This document shows, in pieces, positions 6,993 to 15,897 of a stretch of 41,076 nucleotides of DNA (positions are counted from its first letter, which is position 1; each line of letters starts with the position of its first letter). The translations under genes were made by a program, and so were the position numbers. The stretch comes from an uncultured Ruminococcus sp. (GTDB lineage: Bacteria > Bacillota > Clostridia > Oscillospirales > Acutalibacteraceae). The notes beneath the pieces are model-generated. The model did no database searches, was not told the DNA's origin, and saw only the letters and a list, made by a program, of their open reading frames with translations. The stretch spans positions 1 through 41,076 of the forward strand of contig CACYIC010000011.1 in assembly GCA_902774325.1 (NCBI GenBank). The letters are read 5' to 3'.

Positions 6993-7744
6993 TGTACATT
7001 CTCCTTCAGATACTTTGTCCAGAGCTCGCAGGCGGCGTCCGTAAAGTGGATTCCCATTGCGTCGGGATCTCCGCAGTAGTCGTCGCGCAGGAAGCCTTCC
7101 TCGTCGGCAACGACGCCGTAAATATCAAGATAAGGGATTTCCGAGGCGTCGCAGGCTGCCTTGAGCTTTGAGTTGAATTCCCTGATCATCTCATTGGTGA
7201 GGGATTCGTACTCCTTGCCGTCTATCATAGGGGTCACAGACTGGACATATATTTTCGCGCCGGGGGATTTCGAGTTGATATTCAAAAGCAGGGTCTTGAA
7301 ATTCTTGAGGGTGTCGTCGATCCCGTAAAGTCCGAGATCGTTGATACCCAGCATGACAAAAACCTTGTCGGCTCCCGTGACCAGCGCGCAGTCCTCCGTC
7401 AGATGGACCTCTCCGCGGTAGTAGGGATGGACAGCCTCGGGATCGTCGAGCGCCCAGAGCGCCGAGCCGTAGCCCAGAGAACCCGCGCAGAAGAACTGAG
7501 CCTTTCCGAGCGCGTCGGGGTTATCGGCGCAGTAGTAGCTGAGAGCCAGCGTCACGCTGTCGCCCACAAACACCGCGTCGTCGAACCATGAGGCGTCGAC
7601 CGTGGTTTTCGGCTTGACCGTTTCAGCCTGAGTCGCCGCCTGAGTCGTTTCCGGAGACGCCGTGCCGCCGCTGCCGCAGCCCGAAAAAATCAGACAGAGC
7701 GCGCAGATCGCGGACGCGAGCGCAATCAACCTCTTTGTTTTCAT
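6989..7744 (-). CDS. SGNH/GDSL-type hydrolase lipoprotein
   Basis: 251 residues. Lipobox IFSGC (lipid Cys23), a short Thr/Gln linker, then an SGNH hydrolase domain: block I VFVGDSVTLAL (catalytic Ser63), block II Gly in AGSLGYGS, block III LGIND (Asn135) and block V GIHFT (His233). The Asp normally two or three residues before that His is replaced by Met; an Asp lies five residues before. SGNH enzymes remove acyl or acetyl esters from lipids, glycans or peptidoglycan; the substrate here cannot be told. ATG 7744 follows GGAAAGG; a longer frame to 7903 runs into the promoter and is not used. First gene of the operon. Confidence 0.82.
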   Translation of the reverse strand: MKTKRLIALASAICALCLIFSGCGSGGTASPETTQAATQAETVKPKTTVDASWFDDAVFVGDSVTLALSYYCADNPDALGKAQFFCAGSLGYGSALWALDDPEAVHPYYRGEVHLTEDCALVTGADKVFVMLGINDLGLYGIDDTLKNFKTLLLNINSKSPGAKIYVQSVTPMIDGKEYESLTNEMIREFNSKLKAACDASEIPYLDIYGVVADEEGFLRDDYCGDPDAMGIHFTDAACELWTKYLKENVQ

Positions 7745-7844
7745 AATACCTTTCCTTTCCCGCGCCGATAACGCGAAATGCCCGGGGCTTTTCCGCTCGG
7801 CGATCGGTATCCGTATCGCAATTTTCGACATTTTTATTATCATA

Positions 7845-7873
7845 AATATACACCAGAGCGGACAGAAAGTCAA
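7845..7873 (-). promoter_or_regulatory. Promoter of the SGNH-DUF4358-EndoU operon
   Basis: On the minus strand TTGACT (7868-7873), 17-base spacer, TATATT (7845-7850). The leader would be about 95 bases. A family 1 repeat begins 13 bases upstream. Confidence 0.7.
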
Positions 7874-7886
7874 GAAATATGTTAAT

Positions 7887-8055
7887 AAGGCAGCGCCGCG
7901 CAATTATCGGGGCGCGCCTTGGCTTTTTAATTCCGTCAATCTGCCCGGAAATTTCCACAAGGCGTCAGCCTTACCTCAATTTATTTATGCGCCTTTGTGC
8001 GCCCTGACGAAAAACCCTCCACTCGATCCGCGCGCCCGGATCATGCGGTATCGCC
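7887..8055. repeat. Dispersed repeat family 1, long copy
   Basis: Left end AAGGCAGCGCCGCGCAATT and right end ATCATGCGGTATCGCCT are imperfect inverted repeats and match the ends of the 1259-1315 copy. The 169-base element lies between the divergent promoters of the SGNH operon and the Na/Pi symporter. No gene is seen in it. Confidence 0.7.
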
Positions 8056-8109
8056 TCAAAATTTATTTTTTAAAAATGCAATAAAATTGTAGAAAAATCG
8101 CAAGAAGTG

Positions 8110-8118
8110 TGCTATAAT
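8110..8118 (+). promoter_or_regulatory. Extended -10 promoter of the Na/Pi symporter
   Basis: TGCTATAAT, an extended -10 box; no good -35 at 17 bases (TTGTAG is 20 bases upstream). The predicted transcription start near 8125 lies after the first in-frame ATG at 8123, which argues for a later start codon. Confidence 0.6.
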
Positions 8119-8197
8119 TGACATGTATACGCGGACGTTCCGCGATATGCCTTACAAAAGCAAAAAATTAGCTAATGCGCCGCAAAGGGGCGGCAGG

Positions 8198-9892
8198 ATG
8201 GGATGGTTATTTATGAACGGTTACGACATCATGTTAAAGGTCATAATGGTTCTGGGCGGCTTGGGTCTTTTCCTGATCGGTATGAAGTACATGGGCGAAG
8301 GCCTTGAGCTCGCGGCAGGTAACAAGCTGAGAAAAATGCTCCAGAAGATCACCAGCAATAAGTTTATCGCCATGCTTGTCGGCGTGCTTGTCACCGCGGT
8401 CATCCAAAGCTCCTCCGCGACCGACGCGATGGTGGTCGGCTTTGTGAACGCGGGGCTTATGGACATCTACCAGAGTATAGGAATCCTCTTCGGTTCAAAG
8501 ATCGGTACCACCGCGACCTCGCTGCTGCTGTCTATTGATATCAAGGCTTTCGTGCCGATATTCACCTTCGCGGGAGCGGCGGTCATCACCTTCGCCAAGA
8601 AGAACAACTACCGCTACTACGGTCAGATCATGGCGGGCTTCGGCATCCTGTTCATGGGCATGGATCTCATGAGCCAGAACTTTGACTTCCTCAAGGAATC
8701 CGCCTTTTTCGCAAACACCGTCTCGACCATGTCGAACCCGATCATCGGACTTCTCGTCGGTATGGTATTCACGGGAATAGTCCAGAGCTCCTCCGCCTCG
8801 GTCGGTATCCTGATGGCGCTGGGCATGAGCGGCGTTGTCAGCCTCGATCAGTGCATCTACATCATCTTCGGCATGAACGTCGGCGCCTGTATGCCCGTAT
8901 TCCTCTCGGCGGCGGGCGCGAACCGCGAGTCAAAGCAGGTAGCCCTCTCCAACTTCCTCACGAGCTTGTTCGCGGCGCTCCTCTTCTCGGGCGTCATCAT
9001 GTCGGTTGACGCCATCCCCGGAGTTTCCGTCGAGGGTATGATCGGCTCGATCCCCTTCCTCAAAGGCAACACCGCCGCGCAGATCTCGGGCGTTCATATC
9101 GCCTTCAACGTGATGCGCACCATCGTTTTCCTGCCTCTCTCCACTCCCATCATCAAGCTCACCAAGCTGATAATCAAGGACGTCAACGAGGAAAAGGAGA
9201 GGATGGAAACCGTCTATCTCGACAGCCGTATCCTCAAGACCCCTCCTATGGCGGTATTGCAGGTAGAGAACGAATGCAAGCGCCTCAGCGAGCTTGCCCG
9301 CAAGAATTACGCCTACGCAATGAAGGCGTTCTTTGAGCGCGACCAGAAGCTGTTTGACAAGGTCCACGAGAATGAAAAGGTCATCGACTTCCTGACGAAT
9401 GAGATAACGCGTTATATCGTTAAAATCAACGGTCTTGACATCCTCGACAGCGACCGCAAAACCATGGGCGTCATGTACTCGGCTATCCAGGATCTTGAAC
9501 GCATCGGCGACCACGCCGAAAACATAATCGAGCACGCCAAGGAGATGATCGACAACAAAATGACCTTCTCGGACTCGGCGATGCACGAGCTTCACCGCCT
9601 TGACGAAATGTGCACCAAGCTGATCGACGAGGGCTTTAAGATGTTCAACGATCAGAAGGTCGACTTCAACCTCGCCAAATCCGTTATCGAGACCGAAAGC
9701 TCGCTCGACAGCCATGTAAGGCGCTACAAAAACAACCATATCGTAAGAATGAACAGCAACGAATGCAGCGCGGAGAACGGCACGGTTTTCCTCGATATGC
9801 TGACTATCCTCGAAAGAGTCGGCGACCACGCAAACAACGTCGCCTTCTCGATCCCGAGAAACAAAATAACAAACGTGCTTGAAAAAGCATAA
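8198..9892 (+). CDS. Na+/phosphate cotransporter with PhoU-like domain
   Basis: Integral membrane protein of 564 residues. Two Na/Pi-cotransporter repeats each carry the signature QSSSA (residues 70-75 QSSSAT and 196-201 QSSSAS), with about eight to nine hydrophobic segments up to residue 330. A cytoplasmic helical C-terminal half resembles PhoU (paired LERIGDHAENI and LERVGDHANNV motifs). It probably takes up phosphate with sodium. The start at ATG 8198 has AAAGGGG seven bases upstream; ATG 8213 is an alternative, and the further ATG at 8123 coincides with the predicted transcription start. A lipoprotein gene follows after 16 bases and is probably cotranscribed. Confidence 0.9.
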   Translation: MGWLFMNGYDIMLKVIMVLGGLGLFLIGMKYMGEGLELAAGNKLRKMLQKITSNKFIAMLVGVLVTAVIQSSSATDAMVVGFVNAGLMDIYQSIGILFGSKIGTTATSLLLSIDIKAFVPIFTFAGAAVITFAKKNNYRYYGQIMAGFGILFMGMDLMSQNFDFLKESAFFANTVSTMSNPIIGLLVGMVFTGIVQSSSASVGILMALGMSGVVSLDQCIYIIFGMNVGACMPVFLSAAGANRESKQVALSNFLTSLFAALLFSGVIMSVDAIPGVSVEGMIGSIPFLKGNTAAQISGVHIAFNVMRTIVFLPLSTPIIKLTKLIIKDVNEEKERMETVYLDSRILKTPPMAVLQVENECKRLSELARKNYAYAMKAFFERDQKLFDKVHENEKVIDFLTNEITRYIVKINGLDILDSDRKTMGVMYSAIQDLERIGDHAENIIEHAKEMIDNKMTFSDSAMHELHRLDEMCTKLIDEGFKMFNDQKVDFNLAKSVIETESSLDSHVRRYKNNHIVRMNSNECSAENGTVFLDMLTILERVGDHANNVAFSIPRNKITNVLEKA

Positions 9893-9908
9893 GGAAAAGG
9901 TTTGGTAT

Positions 9909-10877
9909 ATGAAAAGAATATTATCCGCTGTTCTTGCCTTTGCCGTGCTCGCCGCCGTCCTGAGCGGCTGCGTCGGAGAAAGAAAGACCAAGAAAAAAGC
10001 AGTAACTACGATCCCGGCGGTCACAGAGACGCGCGCGACCCGGGCGAATGAAACGATCCCCTCCTCCGCGGCTTCGTCGACCTCGCCCACAAAGCCCACC
10101 TCCCCGACCGTTCAGCCTACGACCACGGTAAGAAGGGTCACTCATACGGTCAACCCCACAACCGCCTCCGCGACCCGCTCGGTCCGCAGGAACATCCCGC
10201 CCGACGACATCACCTCGCGCAACGTCAACCCGAATCTCGGCACGATACAGCAGAATATGCTCAACGAGATCAATTCTCTCGCCGTCAGGGAGATCAGGCT
10301 CAGCGAGGATTCGCTTACGCTTGTCAAGGGTGAAAGCGCGGAGCTGAAGGTTTCCTTCGACCCCGAGAACGCGGCGATCAAAACCCTCAAGGCGGACGCC
10401 TCGGGCAGCGCGGTCAGCGTAAAAACAGCCTCAAAGACCGTCACCGTCACCGCGAAGAGCGAGGGCGAAAGCACTGTCACCGTCACCTCCCACAACGGAA
10501 AAACGGCGATTTGCAGGGTCAAGGTCGTGTCGGCTGTCGTCACCGACGACACCGTTCTTCCCCACAAGGAGCTGTGCACTCCCGAAAACGTCTCCCGCTG
10601 GCTTGACGAGATCATCGGCAGGGGCACTATGCTCGGAATGACGCTCAACTCCTCGCTCAGCGGCTCGAGCTTCGTCATTAAAACCTCCTCCGATACCTCG
10701 GACGCCTCCTTTAACGATTACTGCGACAAGCTCGTTACCGCCGCGGTCGAGCAGTTCGCGATATATACGGGAAACCGTTTTGAGGAGTACGAATTCAACG
10801 CCGTTTCCGAGGAGGAAAACGGAGAATACAACTTTATCATAACCGTAAACAAAATCGAGGAAACGGTTCCTCAGTAA
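9909..10877 (+). CDS. Lipoprotein with bacterial Ig-like (Big2) domain
   Basis: 322 residues. Lipobox VLSGC (lipid Cys21), a Lys patch, and a Thr/Pro/Ser-rich stalk of about 70 residues. A Big2-type Ig-like domain follows (IRLSEDSLTLVKGESAEL through STVTVTSHNGKTAICRVKV). The last 100 residues form a domain I do not recognise, containing a predicted helix around DYCDKLVTAAVEQF. ATG 9909 has AAGGAAAAGG eight bases upstream. It lies 16 bases after the Na/Pi symporter gene and ends at a strong terminator, so it is likely the second gene of that unit. A role in phosphate uptake is not shown. Confidence 0.75.
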   Translation: MKRILSAVLAFAVLAAVLSGCVGERKTKKKAVTTIPAVTETRATRANETIPSSAASSTSPTKPTSPTVQPTTTVRRVTHTVNPTTASATRSVRRNIPPDDITSRNVNPNLGTIQQNMLNEINSLAVREIRLSEDSLTLVKGESAELKVSFDPENAAIKTLKADASGSAVSVKTASKTVTVTAKSEGESTVTVTSHNGKTAICRVKVVSAVVTDDTVLPHKELCTPENVSRWLDEIIGRGTMLGMTLNSSLSGSSFVIKTSSDTSDASFNDYCDKLVTAAVEQFAIYTGNRFEEYEFNAVSEEENGEYNFIITVNKIEETVPQ

Positions 10878-10899
10878 ACAGATCAATTATTCATCATCA

Positions 10900-10928
10900 A
10901 ACGTCCGGAGCGCTCCGGACGTTTTTTT
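10900..10928 (+). terminator. Rho-independent terminator of the Na/Pi unit
   Basis: Perfect palindrome around ACGTCCGGAGC/GCTCCGGACGT followed by seven T on the + strand, 23 bases after the lipoprotein stop. The remainder of the gap to 11081 should hold the spoIIA promoter. ACAGGATTA resembles a sigma-H -35 element, but no matching GAAT -10 is seen at the right distance, and I see no clear Spo0A box. Confidence 0.88.
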
Positions 10929-11081
10929 CTGTTTTCAATCAAACCGCATTAAAAATATAACGCGGCATAAGCCAAAGGAGTTTATTTCAAGACAGGATTA
11001 TTTTTTCGCGCCCGTTTTCGGCATATTTTTCCCGACGTTCAAGGTATCATATTATTATCAATACGAAAGGAAAGGTAAAAT

Positions 11082-11384
11082 ATGCTGCAAACCGATTATC
11101 ATGACGGCGCTCTCACCGCCTACATAACAGGAGAGCTCGACCACGACGCGGCGGCAAACATCCGCGCCCAGCTGGACGGCGCGGTTTCAGCCCTGCGTCC
11201 CTGCCAGCTCACGCTCGACTTCTCAAGGGTGAGCTTCATGGATTCCTCGGGCGTGGGTCTGGTGCTCGGGCGCTACCGCTGTATGCGGCTGCTCGGCGGC
11301 AGGCTGTCGGTGGTCAATATCCCTCAGAGCATCTACAAAATCTTCGCCATATCGGGGCTTGAACGTCTGGGGGTGCTGGGATGA
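11082..11384 (+). CDS. spoIIAA: Anti-sigma F factor antagonist SpoIIAA
   Basis: STAS-domain protein of 100 residues that frees sigma F in the forespore by displacing it from SpoIIAB. The conserved phosphorylation loop is MDSSGVG, with Ser56 in the position of the serine phosphorylated by SpoIIAB. The STAS core (ITGELDHDAAANIR, LTLDFSRVSFMDSSG) is intact. AAAGGAAAGG precedes ATG 11082. The stop overlaps the spoIIAB start (ATGA), so synthesis of the two is coupled, as in other spoIIA operons. Confidence 0.92.
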   Translation: MLQTDYHDGALTAYITGELDHDAAANIRAQLDGAVSALRPCQLTLDFSRVSFMDSSGVGLVLGRYRCMRLLGGRLSVVNIPQSIYKIFAISGLERLGVLG

Positions 11385-11812
11385 AGATAACAAACGAGAT
11401 GAAGCTCAGCTTTCCCTCAAAGAGCGTGAACGAGGCGTTCGCCCGCGGGGTGGTCTCGTCGTTCATCACCGCGCTGGACCCGACCGTGGGAGAGCTGACA
11501 GATCTGAAAACCGCCGTTTCCGAGGCGGTGACCAACTGCATAGTCCACGCCTACAGAAGACAGGGCGGCACGGTTTATCTGAGCGGAAAGATCCTCGAGG
11601 ACAAGCGGGTGATAATAAAGATCCGCGACAAGGGCGAAGGGATAGAGGATATCGAGCGCGCGATGGAGCCGCTCTTTACGACCGCGCCCGAGGAGGAGCG
11701 CGCGGGTCTGGGCTTCGCGGTAATGCAGAGCTTTTGCGACAGGGTGCGCGTCAGCTCAAAGCCCGGAAAGGGAACTGCCGTTACCCTCGAAAAGCGGCTC
11801 GGAAATGCCTGA
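11381..11812 (+). CDS. spoIIAB: Anti-sigma F factor and kinase SpoIIAB
   Basis: GHKL-fold serine kinase of 143 residues that binds sigma F and phosphorylates SpoIIAA. Visible elements: N-box SEAVTNCIVHAY (catalytic Glu48, Mg-binding Asn52), G1 box DKGEGIED, and G2 box AGLGFAVM. The length matches the family. It overlaps spoIIAA by four bases and sigF by eight, giving a very compact operon. Confidence 0.93.
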   Translation: MKITNEMKLSFPSKSVNEAFARGVVSSFITALDPTVGELTDLKTAVSEAVTNCIVHAYRRQGGTVYLSGKILEDKRVIIKIRDKGEGIEDIERAMEPLFTTAPEEERAGLGFAVMQSFCDRVRVSSKPGKGTAVTLEKRLGNA

Positions 11813-12464
11813 CGCCGCGCGACAGGACGAGCTCGCGAGGTCGCACCTCGGTCTTGTTCACGCCTGCTGCAAGCGCTTTTCGGGAAAGGGCGTCGAATAC
11901 GAGGAGCTGTACTCCGCGGGCTGCCTCGGACTGAGCAAGGCGCTCAAAAACTTTGACGAGAGCAGGGGGCTGCGCTTTTCGACCTACGCCTTCCCGGTTA
12001 TTGTCGGAGAAATCAAGAGGCTGTTCCGCGACGGCGGGACGGTCAAGGTCAGCAGGAGCCTGCGCGAGCTTTCGATGAAAATCGCGAGACTCAACAACGA
12101 AAGCCGTCTGGAAAGCGGCTCTGAGCTGACGGTCTCACAGCTTGCCGAAAGGCTCTCAGTCACGCCGGAGGAAATAAGCGAGGCGATCTCCGCCGCGCGA
12201 ATACCGGTCTCTCTGAGCTCAGAGGACGGGGAATGCGGCGCCCTTGAGCTTCCCGCTCCCGATATCCAGTACGAGATCTCCGAAAGGCTGACCCTGCGCG
12301 GCGCGATAGATACCCTCGAGGAAAAGGACAGGGCGCTGATAAATCTGCGCTACTACCTCGGAAAAACCCAGTGCGAGACCGCCCGCTCGCTCGGAATGAC
12401 TCAGGTGCAGGTCAGCCGCAGAGAAAAAAAGCTCCTCGCCCTGCTCAGGGAAAAGCTGAAATAG
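11805..12464 (+). CDS. sigF: Forespore RNA polymerase sigma factor SigF
   Basis: 219 residues. Region 2 (GLVHACCKRF, EYEELYSAGCLGLSKAL, RFSTYAFPVIVGEIKRLFRDGG) and region 4 with its helix-turn-helix (TQCETARSLGMTQVQVSRREKKLL) are clear; region 3 lies between. It directs early forespore transcription once released from SpoIIAB. It is shorter than the Bacillus protein, the loss being at the N-terminus. It starts inside the end of spoIIAB, and the operon closes at the terminator 12520-12550. Its presence says the host can sporulate or descends from a sporulating line. Confidence 0.93.
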   Translation: MPDAARQDELARSHLGLVHACCKRFSGKGVEYEELYSAGCLGLSKALKNFDESRGLRFSTYAFPVIVGEIKRLFRDGGTVKVSRSLRELSMKIARLNNESRLESGSELTVSQLAERLSVTPEEISEAISAARIPVSLSSEDGECGALELPAPDIQYEISERLTLRGAIDTLEEKDRALINLRYYLGKTQCETARSLGMTQVQVSRREKKLLALLREKLK

Positions 12465-12519
12465 GAGCGCCCGCATATCGCCATCCCAAGCTCCCGCCTG
12501 AGCGCGGCGGGGACAAAAC

Positions 12520-12550
12520 AAAAACGCCCGACGACTGATCGGACGTTTTT
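12520..12550. terminator. Bidirectional terminator between sigF and the APH-like gene
   Basis: 12-base stem with one mismatch (12520-12531 with 12539-12550, core AAAAACGYCCGA). T-rich on the + strand and A-rich upstream, so it works for both convergent units. Confidence 0.85.
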
Positions 12551-12576
12551 TAATTCTGATACGGAATTATTTGCTG

Positions 12577-13326
12577 TTATTCGTACTCGCAGACGCTTGC
12601 CCAAGAAAGCAGAAGCTCTCTCTCCTCGGGCTTGCCCTTGACGGACTGGGAGGCGGCGACGATCGGCATCCAGCGGTCGATATACTGCCTCGCGGTGTCG
12701 CTCTTCTCGCAGTAGAGTTTTAAGTATTTCTCGCCCAGCTCCTTCTGACCCTTGAGCACGAAGGTCAAATAGGTGCGCGCGGCGTCCGCGGCACCGTTGC
12801 CCTGGGTCGCGTGCGCCCAGTCGAGGATATAAGGCACTCCCTCGGGGGTGATGATGATATTGCTCGGGTTAAAATCGCCGTGGCAGACCTTGTTGTGCTT
12901 CTTCATCGAGGCTATGCGGGTGTGAAGCTCGTAGCGCGTGGTGGCGTCGAGGTCGGTCTGGCTGATCTTGTCCTGCATCTTGTCCTTGAGGCGCTTGAGC
13001 AGAGGGCATTTTTTGCTGAGGATCTCGAGCTGGATATCAACAAAAAGGTTGAGGTACTCGTCGAGCTTGTCGGGGTTCTCCTCCATGAGCTGCGCGAGGG
13101 TCTTGCCCTCGATATAGTCGGAGATGATCGCCCATTTTCCGTCGATCTTGGTGACCTCCTGGATCTTCGGAATATTCAGCCCGGTCTCCTCGATACGCGC
13201 CTGATTAAGCGCCTCGTTGAGGATATCGGACTTAGGGAAGGACTCGTCAAACACCTTAACGGCAAGGTCGCCGTCGCGGTAAATTATCTTGTTAGATCTC
13301 TCGGCTAGGACATTTTCGTATTTCAT
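12577..13326 (-). CDS. Phosphotransferase (APH/choline kinase-like fold)
   Basis: Cytoplasmic kinase-fold protein of 249 residues. The APH-family catalytic loop HGDFNPSN (His149, Asp151, Asn156) and the metal-binding ILDWAHA (Asp169) are intact. An N-terminal VKVF supplies the ATP-binding Lys, with IISDYIEGKTL as the hinge. Such proteins phosphorylate small molecules (aminoglycosides, choline, sugars) or are uncharacterised; nothing nearby fixes the substrate and resistance should not be assumed. AAAGGAG lies eight bases before ATG 13326. Single-gene unit. Confidence 0.8.
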   Translation of the reverse strand: MKYENVLAERSNKIIYRDGDLAVKVFDESFPKSDILNEALNQARIEETGLNIPKIQEVTKIDGKWAIISDYIEGKTLAQLMEENPDKLDEYLNLFVDIQLEILSKKCPLLKRLKDKMQDKISQTDLDATTRYELHTRIASMKKHNKVCHGDFNPSNIIITPEGVPYILDWAHATQGNGAADAARTYLTFVLKGQKELGEKYLKLYCEKSDTARQYIDRWMPIVAASQSVKGKPEERELLLSWASVCEYE

Positions 13327-13672
13327 ATTATGATCTCCTTTCGGATATTGCTCGGATTATACTTCGCTGTGTATATTATACAATAAAATTATCGTTTAGT
13401 ATACTAGCTAAATAACAAATTTTCGAGCCTTGAATTTGGTTAAACCGACCGAGATTTGCCTTGATTTTTACGCTTTGCACAAATTAGCGGAAGCTCAATT
13501 ATTCAAGATTCACAAAGATAAACCTGCAAAACGCGAACAGCTTCATTTCTGCCCGCGTTTTTGTTTGTGCAAATTGCTTGCTTTGAATATTATCTTCTAA
13601 TAAAACCCGGTAACATCTGTCGCGTTGAATCCCGCTGACATCTGATTTAAGGTCTATTAATTGAGAATAGTA
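13327..13672. other. Intergenic region with hairpin at 13528-13561
   Basis: No gene is seen in these 346 bases. The left part is AT-rich and should hold the APH-like gene's promoter (TATAAT on the minus strand at about 13375-13380, weak -35; a TAGTATACTA palindrome near 13397-13406). AAAACGCG (13528-13535) pairs with CGCGTTTT (13554-13561), followed by a broken T run; it could end the ATPase transcript or be bidirectional. Confidence 0.5.
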
Positions 13673-15892
13673 TTACGCCTTTCGCGTCCTTAACAGCCGC
13701 GCGGCGCAGAGCACGCAGATCACGCATACTCCCGTATCCGCCAGCACGGACATCCAAATCGCCGCCAGCCCGAAGCAGGCGAGGACTATCACGGCGAGCT
13801 TTACGGCGAGGGCGAAGATAATATTTGAATAGATGGTGCGCATCGCCCGCTTCGAGGATCTTATCGCCTCCGGAAGCTGAGCGGGCGTACCCGAGGAAAG
13901 CACCGCGTCCGCCGCCTCGATCGCCGCCTCGCTGCCGAGTCCCATAGCCACGCCGCAGTCGCTCGCCGCGAGCACCGGCGCGTCGTTGATGCCGTCTCCG
14001 ACAAAGCAAACGGATTTGGCGCGCTTTTTAAGGCGGCTGATATATTCGAGCTTTTTCTCCGGCATGAGCTCCGCCTCGAAATCGGAGATCCCGAGCAGCC
14101 GCGCGGTCTGCTCCGCCTTGCGTTTGCTGTCGCCCGTGAGCATGACGGTTTTTATCTTCATTTTTTTAAGCGCCCGTATCGTGTCCGCCGACTCGGGACG
14201 CGGCTCATCCTCAAGCGCGATCGCGCCGATAAGCCTTCCGTCGTAAACCAGAAAAACGTTCGCGTCCGGGGCGGCGGCGGGAAGCTCACCGCTAAGCGCC
14301 TTCTCGTTGCCGCAGACGAGCAGCTTTCCCTTGTACCTCGCGCTCACTCCGCAGCCCGCGACCTCGCGGTATTCCTCAAGCTCGACTCCTTCACCGCCGC
14401 GCTTGAGAGCCCGCGCTATGGGATGGTCGGAATACCTCTCGCAGGCTGAGGCAAGCCCGAGGATATCGCTCTCCGAATATTCTTCAAAGGAATAAACCTT
14501 GTTTATCATTAACTGTCCCGTTGTCAGGGTCCCGGTCTTGTCAAAGCCGACAGCCTCGGTTCGGGCAAGCGCCTCGAGGTATTTTCCGCCCTTTATCAGC
14601 ACTCCCCGGCGCGACGCCGCGCCTATTCCCGCGTAGTAGGAGAGCGGCACCGAGATCACAATGGCGCAGGGACAGGAGGCGACAAGCACCACCAGCGCGT
14701 TATAGATCCACCGGGACCATTCTCCCCACCCCAGAAGCGGGGGCAAAACGGCGATAAGAACCGAAATTCCTATCATGACCGGCGTATAGACCGACGCGAA
14801 GCGGGTGATGAACCGCTCGCTGCCGCCCTTCTGAGCAGCCGCGTCCTCGACCATAGAAAGAATCCTGGAGGCTGTGCTCTCGCCGAATTCCTTTGTGGTG
14901 CGGAGCTTGAGCAGCCCCTCGCCGTTCACCGCTCCGCTCATGACCGCGTCGCCGACCGCGACGCCCTGCGGAACGCTTTCTCCGGTCAGCGCGGAGACGT
15001 CGAGCATACCGCCGCCCTCGATTATCTCACCGTCAAGCGGGACGCGCTCGTGAGGTCTGACTATAATCACGGAGCCGACCCCGACCTCGCGGGCGGGAAC
15101 GGTCTCCTCTCTGCCGCCGCGAAGAAGTATCGCGTTGTCCGGGCGGATCTGCGAGAGCTTTTCGATATCCCTGCGCGAACGCTCGACCGCCCTGTCCTCG
15201 ATAAACTCGCCCAGAGAAAAGAGCACCGCAACCATCGCCGCCTCAACATATTCTCCGAGCGCGAAGGCGGCTATAACAGCTACCGTCATCAAAAGATTTT
15301 CGTCTATTTGTCCCTTGAAAAGGTTTTTTACTCCCTTGACCATGACCTTAATGCCCGACATCAAGGTCGCCGCCGCGCACAGACCGAGCACCAGCCCGCC
15401 GACAAATTTGCTGTCGTGAAAGACGAGGTGCAGCACGAGCGAAATGACGGCAAATAAACCCGCGCCGATAAGCAGGAGATTTTCGGTGCTCAGACCGGGC
15501 TTTCTGCGCGCCTTACCGCGTTTCGGTTTTTCGCTCCGGCAGCCTTCGCCGCAGCAGCAGCCGTCGTGATCATGGTGGGCATGGTCATGCCCGTGATCGT
15601 GGTCGTGCCCGTGGTTGTGGTCATGGTCATGGTGATCGTGCCCGTGGTGGTCGTGCTCATGCTCGCGGCGCTCGTTTTCGCCGAAGCGGACGACGGTCAC
15701 GCCCTCCTCGATGCTGTCGCAGATCGCCTGGAGCTCGTCGAGAAGGTTCTCGCTCTCGCTCTCGAGCCTGAGCTTTTTGGTCGCGAAATTAAAGCTGACA
15801 TTCTCATAGCCCTCGGTCGAGGCGATCCTGCTCTCGATTTTTGAGGCGCAGTGAGCGCAGGTGAGATTCTCAAGAATAAAGCTTTGTTTCAT
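13673..15892 (-). CDS. zntA: Zn/Cd/Pb-exporting P1B-type ATPase
   Basis: Membrane pump of 739 residues. An N-terminal heavy-metal domain has CAHC (Cys12, Cys15), followed by a His/Asp-rich stretch (about 77-110) and a CCCGEGC cluster. Then come TGES (303-306), the transmembrane metal site CPC (407-409), the phosphorylated Asp451 in DKTGT, SDHPIA, and the hinge GDGINDAPVL. Near the end a Lys in the seventh membrane helix and VLADTG (Asp) in the eighth match ZntA-type zinc/cadmium/lead exporters rather than copper pumps. ATG 15892 with GGAG upstream is preferred over GTG 15901. It lies five bases after the ArsR-type gene, under the same zinc-responsive promoter. Confidence 0.92.
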   Translation of the reverse strand: MKQSFILENLTCAHCASKIESRIASTEGYENVSFNFATKKLRLESESENLLDELQAICDSIEEGVTVVRFGENERREHEHDHHGHDHHDHDHNHGHDHDHGHDHAHHDHDGCCCGEGCRSEKPKRGKARRKPGLSTENLLLIGAGLFAVISLVLHLVFHDSKFVGGLVLGLCAAATLMSGIKVMVKGVKNLFKGQIDENLLMTVAVIAAFALGEYVEAAMVAVLFSLGEFIEDRAVERSRRDIEKLSQIRPDNAILLRGGREETVPAREVGVGSVIIVRPHERVPLDGEIIEGGGMLDVSALTGESVPQGVAVGDAVMSGAVNGEGLLKLRTTKEFGESTASRILSMVEDAAAQKGGSERFITRFASVYTPVMIGISVLIAVLPPLLGWGEWSRWIYNALVVLVASCPCAIVISVPLSYYAGIGAASRRGVLIKGGKYLEALARTEAVGFDKTGTLTTGQLMINKVYSFEEYSESDILGLASACERYSDHPIARALKRGGEGVELEEYREVAGCGVSARYKGKLLVCGNEKALSGELPAAAPDANVFLVYDGRLIGAIALEDEPRPESADTIRALKKMKIKTVMLTGDSKRKAEQTARLLGISDFEAELMPEKKLEYISRLKKRAKSVCFVGDGINDAPVLAASDCGVAMGLGSEAAIEAADAVLSSGTPAQLPEAIRSSKRAMRTIYSNIIFALAVKLAVIVLACFGLAAIWMSVLADTGVCVICVLCAARLLRTRKA

Positions 15893-15897
15893 AGCTC

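Noticed and set aside
7745..7903. N-terminal extension of the SGNH hydrolase by 53 residues
   Set aside because: The extension runs through the predicted promoter, and ATG 7744 has a good ribosome site followed directly by a lipoprotein signal peptide.
8930..10099. 389-residue minus-strand frame across the Na/Pi gene and the next gene
   Set aside because: It overlaps two well-supported + strand genes and resembles no family.
10960..11080. Sigma-H promoter and Spo0A box for spoIIA
   Set aside because: ACAGGATTA looks like a sigma-H -35, but no GAAT -10 lies 11-13 bases downstream, and no convincing TGTCGAA box is seen, so no site is annotated.
12577..13326. Aminoglycoside resistance gene
   Set aside because: Only the general APH kinase motifs are visible. 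Many housekeeping or unknown kinases share them, and there is no mobile or resistance context.
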